A DNA stretch of 64,000 bases, from contig NZ_BTTW01000010.1 of the NCBI RefSeq assembly GCF_036245865.1, forward strand, positions 124,001-188,000. The letters are read 5' to 3'. Made by a program: the position numbers and the translations under genes. The notes beneath the pieces were generated by a model. The model saw only the letters and a program-made list of their open reading frames with translations. It was not told the DNA's origin and made no database searches. Of this stretch, positions 8,701-17,277 are shown one piece after another; the stretch's first letter is position 1; every line of letters begins with the position of its first letter. Source of the stretch: Corallococcus caeni (lineage in GTDB: Bacteria; Myxococcota; Myxococcia; Myxococcales; Myxococcaceae).

Positions 8701-9540
8701 ATGAAGCGTCTGCTCCCCGTCGTTCCCCTGCTGCTGTGGTGCCAGGCCTGTGACCGTGCGCCCGCGCGCATCGACTTCCAGCCCCCGGGCTACGTGCTGT
8801 CCTCCAGTGAAGTGGCCCTGAAACCCCGGGTCTTCACCCAGGGCGGCGACGTGCTGGAGGACTCGCGGCCCACGCTCTCCGTGGCGCCAGCGGACCTCGC
8901 CGTCGTCACGGCGGCCTCGGGCCTGCGCTGCCTGCGCTCCGGGGACGGGACGCTCTCCGTGACCGCGGGCCCCGTGAGCCGCTCGGAGCCCCTGCGCTGC
9001 CGCCTGGTGGAGACGCTGCGCGCGCCCTCCGCGCTGCGCCTCATCATCCCCAACGCCCCGGTCGTCGCGGAGGTGTCCGCGCGCGACGCGAGCGGCGCGG
9101 TGCTGCACGACGTGCCGGTGACGCTTACGTCGTCCAACCCGGCCATCTTCCGCGTGGAGGCGGGCGCGCTCGCGCCGGTGTCCGTGGGCACCGCGAACCT
9201 AGAGGTGTCCGCGGGCGACCGGACCGCCACCACGCCCGTGACGGTGGTGCGCAAGCTCAAGGCGGAGCCGCTGCTGCTCAACGACGGGGCGCGCACGAGT
9301 TGGAGCCTCCCCCAGGGCCACTATGAGATTGAAGCGCAGGTGCGCTCGGCGGACGGGAGCGCGCACGGCATCACGCTCTCGTGGGTGGGCGGCTCCAACT
9401 GCCAGGACGCAGGCGAGGCCCAGAAGCTGCGCAGCCAGTGCACCATCGAGAACACCGGCTCCGTCATCCTGGAGAACCCCACCACCTTCGGCCTGGGCCC
9501 CGCCGCGGACGGCGTGGTGGCCATGTACGAGGTGCCCTGA
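8701..9540 (+). CDS. Ig-like (Big-type) lipoprotein, 279 aa
   Basis: The ATG at 8701 begins a signal sequence (KRLLPVVPLLLWCQAC) with a cysteine at the predicted lipidation point, though the residue at -3 is unusual. Two bacterial Ig-like (Big_2-type) repeats follow, recognisable by lines such as VPVTLTSSNPAIFRVEAG and VGTANLEVSAGDRTATTPVTV. The C-terminal ~90 residues (from about WSLPQGHYEIEAQV) form a separate beta-rich region with two cysteines (NCQDAG and QCTIEN) that could pair. It is probably anchored to a membrane and exposed to the periplasm or surface. Function unknown. A cluster of hairpins follows the stop codon. Confidence 0.75.
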   Translation: MKRLLPVVPLLLWCQACDRAPARIDFQPPGYVLSSSEVALKPRVFTQGGDVLEDSRPTLSVAPADLAVVTAASGLRCLRSGDGTLSVTAGPVSRSEPLRCRLVETLRAPSALRLIIPNAPVVAEVSARDASGAVLHDVPVTLTSSNPAIFRVEAGALAPVSVGTANLEVSAGDRTATTPVTVVRKLKAEPLLLNDGARTSWSLPQGHYEIEAQVRSADGSAHGITLSWVGGSNCQDAGEAQKLRSQCTIENTGSVILENPTTFGLGPAADGVVAMYEVP

Positions 9541-9551
9541 GGCCACGTCCA

Positions 9552-9576
9552 AACTGGTCCGACTGTCGGACAGGTT
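9552..9576. repeat. Dispersed copy of the palindrome that forms the 37.6-kb array
   Basis: This 25-base element begins AACTGGTCCGAC and matches the palindromic core of the 37,621-37,962 array at 23 of 25 positions; the two differences lie in the right arm (AGGTT instead of CAGTT), so the hairpin is imperfect. It sits 11 bp after the lipoprotein stop codon. It shows that the element is dispersed and not limited to the array. Confidence 0.75.
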
Positions 9577-9585
9577 CGCGCGGCG

Positions 9586-9623
9586 CGGCTCCGGGGCGTG
9601 TGGGGCAAAACGCCCCGGAGCCG
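9586..9623 (+). terminator. Strong GC-rich hairpin, probable terminator
   Basis: A perfect 13-bp stem (left arm 9586-9598, CGGCTCCGGGGCG; right arm 9611-9623) encloses a 12-base loop ending in four A. It lies 46 bp downstream of the lipoprotein gene ending at 9540. There is no T-tract. A second, imperfect hairpin follows at about 9640-9665 and repeats part of the same sequence. Confidence 0.55.
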
Positions 9624-9799
9624 TCAGGCCCGTGGGCGCATGGGGCAGAACGCCCCGGGCCCATGCATGAAACACGCGTGAAGACCCGGCAGGGTTCTTG
9701 CTGACACGCCCCTGTCTCACGGCCAGTGCCGGATCCTCCGCCCCACACCCCTTTTACGGATCCGGCGCTGGCCGCGAGGCAGGAAGGCGGCAACCGCTC

Positions 9800-10492
9800 A
9801 TGCTGGAACCACGGCGCCCCGAGTCGGCCGTTCGCGACGTGCTCCCCTACCGGAAGCCGAAGCTGGGACGGGACTACTGGATCAAGGACGACGTCCTGCC
9901 CAACGCGCTGGAGGTCTACGAGCGCAACCTGGCCCGCGAGGACTGGACGATGGGTGCCCCGTGGCGGCCGGAGATCTGGCCCGGCATCCGCGCTCCCCAC
10001 GCGCTCACTCCCGAAGAGCTGGCCCCCGTGGAGCGGTGGATCTGCGAACAGGCCGGCGTGCGCGCCCTCAAGCAGGAGGCCCCGGCGCAGGGCTCGCTGT
10101 CCCACAACCACGTGCAGCTCGTGGGGGAGAAGGAGTCCACCGCCAAGCCGCATGTGGACTCGCTGGCGCTGTGCGACTTCGCGGGCGTCATCTACCTGCA
10201 CCCCAAGCCGCCCGCGAAGCACCTGGGCACGTCCTTCTACCGGCTGCGCCTCCCCAGCGGAGGGCTGGGCGGCAACACCTGCCCTCCCGGCTGCGTCAAC
10301 CTCACCCAGGCCTTCGGCGTGACGAAGCTGCCCGCGAACGCGTGGGTGCAGGACGTGGAGGTGGAGAACGTCTTCAACCGCCTCATCGTCTACCGAGCCG
10401 ACTTCGTGCACTCGGCGACCGCGTACTTCGGGCAGGGCGACAAGCGGAACAAGCGCGCCACCGCCCTCTTCTTCTGGAAGGCCGTGCGTTAG
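9800..10492 (+). CDS. DUF6445-like protein (2OG-Fe(II) oxygenase fold), 230 aa
   Basis: The ATG at 9800 has an AAGGCGG ribosome site and removes a non-conserved upstream extension. The segment PHVDSLALCDFAGVIYLHP, followed by GTSFYRLR and, near the C-terminus, VYRADFVHSATAYFG, resembles the HxD...H iron-binding arrangement of the double-stranded beta-helix in DUF6445 proteins. Such proteins are probable 2-oxoglutarate-dependent oxygenases, often found with natural-product or polysaccharide genes. The substrate is unknown. Its stop codon overlaps that of the convergent glycosyltransferase gene by 4 bp. Confidence 0.7.
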   Translation: MLEPRRPESAVRDVLPYRKPKLGRDYWIKDDVLPNALEVYERNLAREDWTMGAPWRPEIWPGIRAPHALTPEELAPVERWICEQAGVRALKQEAPAQGSLSHNHVQLVGEKESTAKPHVDSLALCDFAGVIYLHPKPPAKHLGTSFYRLRLPSGGLGGNTCPPGCVNLTQAFGVTKLPANAWVQDVEVENVFNRLIVYRADFVHSATAYFGQGDKRNKRATALFFWKAVR

Positions 10493-11712
10493 GCCCGCGC
10501 GTCCAGCATCCGCGCCAGCATGTCCGCGCTGCGCTCGCTGCTGAACTGCTCCTCCACCTTGCGGCGACCCGCCTCACCCAGCCGGACCGCTTCGGCCGGA
10601 TCCCTCGCCAGCTTCTCCAGCTTCTCCGCCAGCACCGCGGGCGCCTGCGGCGGCACGAGCACGCCGTCCACGCCGTCGTCCACCAGCTCCTTCACGCCGC
10701 CCGCGCCCGTCACCACCACCGGCGCGCGCATGGCCATGGCCTCCATGATGGCCACGCCCAGCGGCTCCTGGAGGCTCGCCAGCGCGAAGAGGTGCGAGCG
10801 CTGGATGCCGTCCTTCACCACGTCCTCGCTCACCGCGCCCAGCAGCGTCACCGCGTCCGTGAGGCCGTCCTGCGCGAGCTTCGCCTCCAGCACCTTGCGG
10901 TACGTGGTGCCGCCCGCCTCGTCCTCGCCCGCGATGGACAGCCGCGCGTCGATGCCCTTCTTGCGCAGCATCCCCACCGCGTCGATGAGGTCCGCGTGCC
11001 CCTTGCACGGGTTCAGCCGGCCGCACGCGAACAGCCGCAGCGGGCCTTCGCCGGACCACGGCTCGTAGGGCACCGAGCGCTGGAAGCGCGACAGCTCCAC
11101 GCCCATGGGCGCCAGCTCGATCTGGTCCGGCAGGCTCCCGGCCAGCTCCTGGCGCACCTCCGCCAGCAGCTTCTTCGTGATGACGAAGGCGAACTTCGCG
11201 TGCCGCCACTTCTCCCGCTGGTTCGGCCCGTAGTCGTCCAGCGGCCCGTGCAGCGTCATGCTGTACGTGAGCCCCGACAACAGGTGCGCGAACATGGCCA
11301 CGTGCGCCGCGTTGGCGCAGGAGTGCACGTGCACGTGCGTCCAGCCGCGCTCGCGCGCCAGCGAAGCCAGCCGGCCGCCCATCACCGCGAACGCCACCAG
11401 CTGCGCGCGGCCCTTCGCGTCCAGCCCCTCCGCCCGGGCGATGGAGGCCAGCACCCGCGCCCAGCCCGTGGGCATGGCCCGGGCAATCTCCAGCGCGGCC
11501 CGCAGCACGCCCAGCGGGGGCGGCGGCGCCAGGTACTCCGTGCGCGACATGGCCTCGCGGGCCCAGCTGTGGCTGATGATGCGCGCGGGCGGCGGACGGG
11601 TGGACACCAGCTCCGGCGACACACCCTTCCCCGGCAGCGCCTGCAGCTCGCGCCAGAAGAAGATGTGGGTCTGTCCGGGGAACTCGGGAATCAGGTAGCC
11701 GATCTTCTGCAC
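10489..11712 (-). CDS. epsE: GT4-family glycosyltransferase, EpsE-like, 407 aa
   Basis: The protein opens with KIGYLIPEFPGQTHIFFWREL, a common start for colanic-acid-type GT4 enzymes. The donor-binding half begins near LRLFACGRLNPCKG, and EX7E is present at E316/E324 (EPLGVAIMEAMAM). It should add a sugar to the growing lipid-linked exopolysaccharide unit at the cytoplasmic membrane. The start codon is GTG. It is convergent with and overlaps by 4 bp the gene ending at 10492, and is divergent from the gene starting at 11885. The symbol is inferred from the M. xanthus eps gene order. Confidence 0.85.
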   Translation of the reverse strand: MQKIGYLIPEFPGQTHIFFWRELQALPGKGVSPELVSTRPPPARIISHSWAREAMSRTEYLAPPPPLGVLRAALEIARAMPTGWARVLASIARAEGLDAKGRAQLVAFAVMGGRLASLARERGWTHVHVHSCANAAHVAMFAHLLSGLTYSMTLHGPLDDYGPNQREKWRHAKFAFVITKKLLAEVRQELAGSLPDQIELAPMGVELSRFQRSVPYEPWSGEGPLRLFACGRLNPCKGHADLIDAVGMLRKKGIDARLSIAGEDEAGGTTYRKVLEAKLAQDGLTDAVTLLGAVSEDVVKDGIQRSHLFALASLQEPLGVAIMEAMAMRAPVVVTGAGGVKELVDDGVDGVLVPPQAPAVLAEKLEKLARDPAEAVRLGEAGRRKVEEQFSSERSADMLARMLDARA

Positions 11713-11884
11713 GCCCCATCCATAACACGCCGCGTCCCCCTCGCTCCCCGCGCCCGGAGGGGGCCACGGGGGTCCGGCGGGGGTGTCAGGCGTGACAGCA
11801 GACCGGCAGCGCGCTCCTTCGCCTGCCCGCCCGCCCGGGTCGTTGGGTCATGACGCCTCATTGCGTTATACCGTCCGCGCTCCC

Positions 11885-12406
11885 ATGTCCGCCGATTCGA
11901 GCCCCCCGTCACCCACCGAGGAGACCCCGCCCGCGAGCGCCGTGCCCTCGCCGGAGCTGTCGCGGCTGTGGTTCGCGCTGGACCGCCGCGCCTGGAGCTA
12001 CCTGGTCGTCGTCCCCGCCCACCCCGGCGCCCCCGCGCAGGACGCGGCCCAGGCGCTGATGGAGGCCGGTTCGCCCTACCCGGAGCCGCCCCTGCGCCTG
12101 GTGGACGCCACCGGCATCGAGCCCGCCGGCGCCCCGCGCATGGTCCTCGAGGTGCGCCGCCGCGTGGAGCAGGGGGAGCGCGTCATCGTGGTCGTCGACT
12201 CGCTCCTCACCCACCCGGCGAGCCTCCCGCTGGCCCTGGCCGCGGACACCGCCCTGCTGGTCGTCACGCTGGGCGAGACGGACTTCGGCTCCGCGCAGAA
12301 GACGCTCGCGCTGGTGGGCGAGGACCGCTTCGCAGGCAGCGTCACCTTCCCGCGTCCCACGAAGAAGCAGAAGCGCGCCGACGCCGCCAAGAAGAAGAAG
12401 CCATGA
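11885..12406 (+). CDS. Exopolysaccharide-locus accessory protein, P-loop-like but degenerate, 173 aa
   Basis: The ATG at 11885 was chosen; the longer frame upstream is arginine/proline-rich shadow. After a proline-rich N-terminus (residues 1-25) the segments SYLVVVPAHPGAPAQDAAQALMEAG, ERVIVVVDSLLTHPAS and ALAADTALLVVTLGETDFGSAQKTL follow the strand-loop-helix rhythm of Wzc/CpsD-type kinase or ParA-like folds. The glycine-lysine P-loop itself is absent, so ATP binding is doubtful. It ends in a lysine tail. Its stop overlaps the GT2 start (ATGA), so it is translationally coupled with epsD. Role in polymer length control or assembly is a guess. Confidence 0.65.
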   Translation: MSADSSPPSPTEETPPASAVPSPELSRLWFALDRRAWSYLVVVPAHPGAPAQDAAQALMEAGSPYPEPPLRLVDATGIEPAGAPRMVLEVRRRVEQGERVIVVVDSLLTHPASLPLALAADTALLVVTLGETDFGSAQKTLALVGEDRFAGSVTFPRPTKKQKRADAAKKKKP

Positions 12407-13440
12407 GCCCTTCCGACTCCTCCGCTGGCCCGGCCCCCCGGCTCAGCGTCGTCATCGCCACGTACAACCGGCTGCCCCTCATCACCCGCCTGCTCCAGCA
12501 GCTGGCCGGCCAGACGCTGCCGCCCGAGGACTTCGAGGTGGTGGTGGTGGACGACGGCTCCGCCACCGACGTGAAGGGCCCGCTCCTGGCCCTGAAGCTG
12601 CCCTACACCCTGCGCGTGGAGGTGCAGCAGAACGCGGGCGCCGCCGCCGCTCGGCACCGGGGCGTGCTGGCCGCCCGGGGCACCACGGTGCTGGTCACGG
12701 ATGACGACATGCAGGTGGCCTCCGACTTCCTCGCGCGCCACCTGACGCACCACCCGCCGGGCTCGCGCAACGTGGTGCTGGGCCGCATCAGCCCGGACCC
12801 CGAAATCGGGGAGATGCCCCTCTTCGAACGCTGGTACGCGCACCTCAACAACCGCATGGCGGAGGAGCTGTCCGTCCCCGGCGCGAAGGCGCGCGGCAAC
12901 CACCTGTACACGGGCAACGTGTCCTTCCCCCGCGCGGACTACGTGGGCGTGGGCGGCTTCGACAAGACGCTGGGCCAGTCCGAGGACGTGGAGCTGGGCG
13001 TGCGCCTGGAGAAGGCCGGCTGCGCGTTCCTCTTCGCGCCGGACGCGTACGTGCTGCACGGCAGCGACCACGTCAGCTTCGAGAAGTGGATCCGCCGCGC
13101 CCACCGCTACGGCATGTTCGACACCCACGTCTCCGTGAAGCACCCGGACGTGAAGGGCGTGAACCCCTGGCGCCTCTTCTTCGAGACGAACCTGCTGTCG
13201 CGCCCGCTGCTCGCCTCCGCGGTGGTGGCGCCGGAGGCGTCCCGCAAGCTGACGGAGGCCGTGGTGAAGGCCTCCACCGTCGCGGACAAGCTGGGGCTCA
13301 CCGGCGCCGCGTTCGCGGGCACCTCCGTGGCGTACGGCATGGAGTACCTGCGCGGGGCCCGCACGGAGGCCGGCGGCTGGCGGGGCGTGGCCAAGGGCGT
13401 CGCGCGCTACCTGCAGGGCCGGGGAAATCCCCAAGGATGA
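12403..13440 (+). CDS. epsD: GT2-family glycosyltransferase, EpsD-like, 345 aa
   Basis: A GT-A fold family-2 glycosyltransferase: SVVIATYNRLPL at residues 15-26, VVVDDGSATD at 48-56 and the metal-binding DDD at D100-D102 (TDDDMQV). The later GNVSFPRADYVGVGGFDKTLGQSEDVELGVRL contains the catalytic-base region (ED). The ATG overlaps the stop of the preceding gene and its own stop overlaps the start of the next gene, so 11885-13982 reads as one coupled operon. It would build the exopolysaccharide repeat unit in the cytoplasm. The eps assignment comes from order and family. Confidence 0.88.
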   Translation: MSPSDSSAGPAPRLSVVIATYNRLPLITRLLQQLAGQTLPPEDFEVVVVDDGSATDVKGPLLALKLPYTLRVEVQQNAGAAAARHRGVLAARGTTVLVTDDDMQVASDFLARHLTHHPPGSRNVVLGRISPDPEIGEMPLFERWYAHLNNRMAEELSVPGAKARGNHLYTGNVSFPRADYVGVGGFDKTLGQSEDVELGVRLEKAGCAFLFAPDAYVLHGSDHVSFEKWIRRAHRYGMFDTHVSVKHPDVKGVNPWRLFFETNLLSRPLLASAVVAPEASRKLTEAVVKASTVADKLGLTGAAFAGTSVAYGMEYLRGARTEAGGWRGVAKGVARYLQGRGNPQG

Positions 13441-13982
13441 TTGCCATGTTCGGAGCCCTCATCTCGGACGCGCTGGAGATGGCCAAGGCGGCCACCGGTT
13501 CGTCGGACGCGAAGTCCATCGCCAAGGTGGTGCTGACCAGCGACTCGTACCGCATCACCGCGCTCAACCGCGCGCGGGAGGCGGCGCTCGCCCTGCACAT
13601 CCCGCTGGTCAACCACGTGCTGCGCGTGGCCCAGACGGCGGTGATGGGCATCGAGATTGGCAAGGACGTGACGCTGGGCAAGGGCGTGTACTTCGTGCAC
13701 AGCCTGGGCGTCGTCATCGGCGGGGACGCGCGCATCGGCGACCGCGTGCGCTTCTACGGCAACAACACCGTGGGCACCGCCAAGGACAACGGCTACCCCG
13801 TCATCGAGGACGACGTCTGGATTGGCGCGGGCGCCCGCATCCTGGGGCCCGTGCGCATTGGCGCGCGGTCGCGCATTGGCGCGAACGCCGTGGTGCTCCA
13901 GGACGTGCCGCCGGACAGCGTCGCGGTGGGCATCCCCGCGCGCATCTTCCCGCGCAAGGACCAGGACGAGGTCCCGCTGTAG
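13437..13982 (+). CDS. epsC: Serine O-acetyltransferase-like left-handed beta-helix protein, EpsC-like, 181 aa
   Basis: An N-terminal helical part (1-65) precedes hexapeptide repeats (from GIEIGKDVTLGKGVYFVHSLGVVIG onward), the LbH acyltransferase fold. The catalytic histidine candidate is H88, and GNNTVGTAKDNGYPVIEDDVWIGAGA is the usual acetyl-CoA-binding coil. The fold matches CysE, but inside a polysaccharide operon it more likely acetylates a sugar; this is an inference. The ATG at 13437 overlaps the epsD stop codon (ATGA). A second in-frame ATG lies three codons in. Confidence 0.87.
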   Translation: MIAMFGALISDALEMAKAATGSSDAKSIAKVVLTSDSYRITALNRAREAALALHIPLVNHVLRVAQTAVMGIEIGKDVTLGKGVYFVHSLGVVIGGDARIGDRVRFYGNNTVGTAKDNGYPVIEDDVWIGAGARILGPVRIGARSRIGANAVVLQDVPPDSVAVGIPARIFPRKDQDEVPL

Positions 13983-14036
13983 CCGTCTCGCTGTTTCAAG
14001 TGGATCCGCTGTGCCGGGTTCGTTCCGGGGGATGCG

Positions 14037-16208
14037 TTGAAGAAGGTCATGGCAGACAGGGCGAAGCACGCGCGGTGGAAGCGCACCGTCATCCTCACCT
14101 GCGCAGTGCTGGGAAGCGGCGCGGGCGTGGCGATGGCGCAGCAGCAGGACACCGCCGCGAAGGACGCCGCTCCCTCGAAGGACACCGCCGCGCAGCCCGC
14201 CCCCACGGACACGGTGGCCGTCTACGACGGGGGCCTCCAGGCCGGGTGGAAGGACATCGGCTGGGCGCCGCGTGAGACGCCCAAGGGCGCGCCCGCGCGC
14301 CTGCGGATGTTCAACTACGGCGGGTGGATCCTCTACCGGCCCAAGCTCCCGGGCGCGTACGGCGCACTGAGCTTCCGCTTCACCGCCCCGGAGTCCTACG
14401 GCGAGTTCCTGGACGTGCGCCTGGACGCCCCCGGCGCCGCCACGTTCCCGCACGTGCGGATCAGCCCGGAGTTCATCGTCAAGAAGGACCGCGAGTGGGT
14501 GGAGGTCGTCGTCCCCATGGAGGTCCTCAACCCGCGCAGCGAGCCCTTCGACCGCCTGGTGTTCCGTGCGTCGAAGGAGGTGGCCCGGGACTGGGTGCTC
14601 TTCGACAAGGTGGCCCTGGTGCCGCTGTCGCCGGACATCGCCGCCGCGCGCGCGGCCGGCGGTGGGCGCGTGGGCCGGGGCGACGGCCGCGAGTCGAAGA
14701 TGGTCATCGACTGCACCGCGCCGTCCAAGCCCATCAGCCCGCTCATCTACGGCATCGCGCTGGACGGCAACAAGGAGACCACGGACACGCACCAGTGGAA
14801 GCTGGGCGCCACCATCCGCCGCTGGGGCGGCAACCCCACGTCCCGCTACAACTGGAAGCTGGGGCGCGCGTGGAACACCGGCAACGACTGGTACTTCCGC
14901 AACGTGCAGCTGGGCTTCGGCGCGGATGACTTCCTGGAGTCCAACCGGAAGAACAACGTGCAGTCCGCGCTCACGCTGCCGCTGATTGGCTGGGTGGCCA
15001 AGGACACGTCCTCCGTGGGCTTCCCCGTCTCCGAGTTCGGCCCGCAGCAGGCCCAGGACGACACGGAGCCCGCGGGCGGCAACGGCGTGCGCCGCGACGG
15101 CACGCCCCTGGTGCCCGGCCAGCCCACGACCACCAGCGTGCAGGCCCCGCCGGAGTTCATCTCCGAGTGGGTGAAGTCGCTCAAGGCCGCCAAACGCGGC
15201 GTGAACATGTACATCCTGGACAACGAGCCCGCCCTCTGGAGCTCCACGCACCGGGACGTGCACCCCGAACCGCTCACCTACGACGAGCTGCTCAAGCGCA
15301 CCATCGACTACGGCTCCGCCGTGCGGAAGGCGGATCCGGACGCCGTCATCGCCGGTCCCGCGGAGTGGGGCTGGACGAACTACTTCTGGTCCGCCGCGGA
15401 CTTCGCCCCCGGTCGCCCGCCGTACACCGACCGCCGCGCCCACGGCGACGTGCCCCTCCTACCCTGGTACCTGCGAGAGCTGCGCGACTACGAGAAGAAG
15501 ACCGGCGTGCGCCTCCTGGACGTGGTGGACGTGCACTTCTACCCGCAGACCAACGTGGGCCTGGGCATGGAGGGCGCCACGGATCCGGACACCAACGCGC
15601 GGCGGATCCGCTCCACGCGCGCGCTGTGGGATCCGACGTACAAGGACGAGTCCTGGATCGCCGAGCCCATCCAGCTCATCCCCCGCGTGAAGCAGTGGAT
15701 TTCGGAGAACTACCCCGGCCGGGGCCTGTCCATTGGCGAGTACAACTTCGGCGCCATGAAGCACATGAGCGGCGGCCTGGCGCAGGCGGAGGCCCTGGGC
15801 CGCTTCGGGCAGCAGGGGCTCACGTCCGCGTTCTTCTGGCAGTACCCCGCGGAGAACAGTCCCACGTTCTGGGCGTTCCGCGCGTACCGCGACTTCGACG
15901 GGCGGGGCGGCCGCTTCCAGGACAACGGCCTGTCCACCACCGCGCCGGAGGGCACCAGCCTCTTCGCGTCCCGGGATTCCTCCGGCAAGAAGCTCACTGC
16001 CGTATTGCTCAACTTCGACCCCGAGCAGCCCGCCCAGGCGCAGCTGGAGTTCAAGGGCTGCGGCTCGCTCAACACCGTGCGCGTCATGGGGTACTCGGGC
16101 GCGCCCGGCGGTTTCACCGAACAGGCCACCGGCAAGAAGGCCGAGCAGGCCCTCTCGCAGCGCCTTCCCCCCTACTCCATCACCGTGCTGGACCTCACGG
16201 TGAAGTGA
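14037..16208 (+). CDS. epsB: Secreted glycoside hydrolase family 44 enzyme, EpsB-like, 723 aa
   Basis: An N-terminal signal (RTVILTCAVLGSGAGVAMAQ) exports the protein, followed by a linker rich in Ala, Asp and Thr and a carbohydrate-binding-like beta region to about residue 210. The catalytic barrel of GH44 follows: the acid/base sits in YILDNEPALW (E397) and the nucleophile in SIGEYNFG (E568). A C-terminal beta domain closes it. GH44 enzymes cut beta-1,4-glucans such as xyloglucan; here it probably trims or releases the exopolysaccharide. Start is uncertain: TTG 14037 has GGGGGA 4 bases upstream, ATG 14049 is the alternative. Confidence 0.87.
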   Translation: MKKVMADRAKHARWKRTVILTCAVLGSGAGVAMAQQQDTAAKDAAPSKDTAAQPAPTDTVAVYDGGLQAGWKDIGWAPRETPKGAPARLRMFNYGGWILYRPKLPGAYGALSFRFTAPESYGEFLDVRLDAPGAATFPHVRISPEFIVKKDREWVEVVVPMEVLNPRSEPFDRLVFRASKEVARDWVLFDKVALVPLSPDIAAARAAGGGRVGRGDGRESKMVIDCTAPSKPISPLIYGIALDGNKETTDTHQWKLGATIRRWGGNPTSRYNWKLGRAWNTGNDWYFRNVQLGFGADDFLESNRKNNVQSALTLPLIGWVAKDTSSVGFPVSEFGPQQAQDDTEPAGGNGVRRDGTPLVPGQPTTTSVQAPPEFISEWVKSLKAAKRGVNMYILDNEPALWSSTHRDVHPEPLTYDELLKRTIDYGSAVRKADPDAVIAGPAEWGWTNYFWSAADFAPGRPPYTDRRAHGDVPLLPWYLRELRDYEKKTGVRLLDVVDVHFYPQTNVGLGMEGATDPDTNARRIRSTRALWDPTYKDESWIAEPIQLIPRVKQWISENYPGRGLSIGEYNFGAMKHMSGGLAQAEALGRFGQQGLTSAFFWQYPAENSPTFWAFRAYRDFDGRGGRFQDNGLSTTAPEGTSLFASRDSSGKKLTAVLLNFDPEQPAQAQLEFKGCGSLNTVRVMGYSGAPGGFTEQATGKKAEQALSQRLPPYSITVLDLTVK

Positions 16209-16218
16209 AGACGACGCC

Positions 16219-17019
16219 TTGACCACCGCACACGCCCCCGCCGCCGCCTCCCGCCCGCGCCTGAACATCGGCCAGCTCGCCATCGACCAGCTCACCTTCC
16301 CCCAGGCCATCACGGCCATTGGCGAGCTGGTGGACGCGCACCAGGGCGGCTACGTCTTCACCGCCAACGTGGACCACGTCGTCCTGGCGGAGACGAACAC
16401 GCGCTTCCGCGACGCGTACCAGAAGGCCACCCTCTCCGTGGTGGACGGCATGCCCATCGTCTGGGCGTCGCGCATGCTGGACGTGTCCCTGCCGGAGCGC
16501 ATCGCCGGCTCCGACCTCATCCTCCCGCTGGTGAAGCTGGGCGCCGAGCGCAAGTGGCGCATCTTCCTGCTGGGCGCGGGCCCGGGCGTCGCGGAGAAGG
16601 TGGGCAGGCAGTTCCAGGCGGAGTACCCCGGCATCGAGGTCGTGGGCTGGGACTCGCCCATGGTGAACCTGGACGCGGGCGACGCGCAGAACGACCCCAT
16701 CGTCGCGCGCATCCGGGAGAAGGACCCGCACCTGCTCTTCGTCGCGCTGGGCAGCCCCAAGCAGGAGGTGTGGATTTCGCAGGTGGCCCAGAAGCTGGGG
16801 CCCACGGTGGCCATCGGCATCGGCGCGGGGTTCGACTTCATCGCCGGCACCGCCAAGCGCGCCCCCGAGTGGATCGCCAAGGCCGGCTTCGAGTGGCTCT
16901 ACCGCCTCACCCACGAGCCCAAGCGCCTGTGGCGCCGCTACATCCTCAATGACTCCCAGTTCGGGGTCATCCTCCTGCGCGAGCTGTGGAAGCGCACCCG
17001 GGGTTCACAGGAAGGCTGA
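16219..17019 (+). CDS. epsA: WecG/TagA/CpsF-family glycosyltransferase, EpsA-like, 266 aa
   Basis: The family core is clear: VFTANVDHVVLAE at residues 46-58, SVVDGMPIVWASR with D76, and later FVALGSPKQEVWI and IGIGAGFDFIAGTAKRAPEW. These GT-E fold enzymes transfer N-acetylmannosamine(uronic acid) to lipid-linked N-acetylglucosamine. The start codon is TTG at 16219, 10 bp after the GH44 stop, so it belongs to the same rightward operon and seems to be its last gene. A 6-bp hairpin (GAGTCC...GGACTC, 17018-17033) overlaps the stop codon and may weakly terminate the operon. Confidence 0.88.
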   Translation: MTTAHAPAAASRPRLNIGQLAIDQLTFPQAITAIGELVDAHQGGYVFTANVDHVVLAETNTRFRDAYQKATLSVVDGMPIVWASRMLDVSLPERIAGSDLILPLVKLGAERKWRIFLLGAGPGVAEKVGRQFQAEYPGIEVVGWDSPMVNLDAGDAQNDPIVARIREKDPHLLFVALGSPKQEVWISQVAQKLGPTVAIGIGAGFDFIAGTAKRAPEWIAKAGFEWLYRLTHEPKRLWRRYILNDSQFGVILLRELWKRTRGSQEG

Positions 17020-17277
17020 GTCCTGGGGGACTCGCGCGACTGGCCGTATGTCCTTGATTTCTAAGGCTGAGTCGCTTTCCCCCTCTCTGGACAGTTACAG
17101 CCAAGCTTGAGTATTCTTGCCCCGCACGCCTTTCGCGGGGTGCTTCTTCCAGACAGACGCGGGTTCCGCACGCCGGGGCGCTGAGGTGAAGCGCGGGTGG
17201 ACGGGCCGGGGTGTGCGCTGGGCAGCGGCCTCCCGCGTCCGGGGTGTGCCCACCCGTAGGCCCCTGGACGTTCCCCT

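Noticed and set aside
17041-17057. Possible sigma-54 promoter (TGGC...TTGA) after epsA
   Set aside because: The distance between the -24 GG and the -12 element is one base too long and the GC of the -12 box is replaced by GA.
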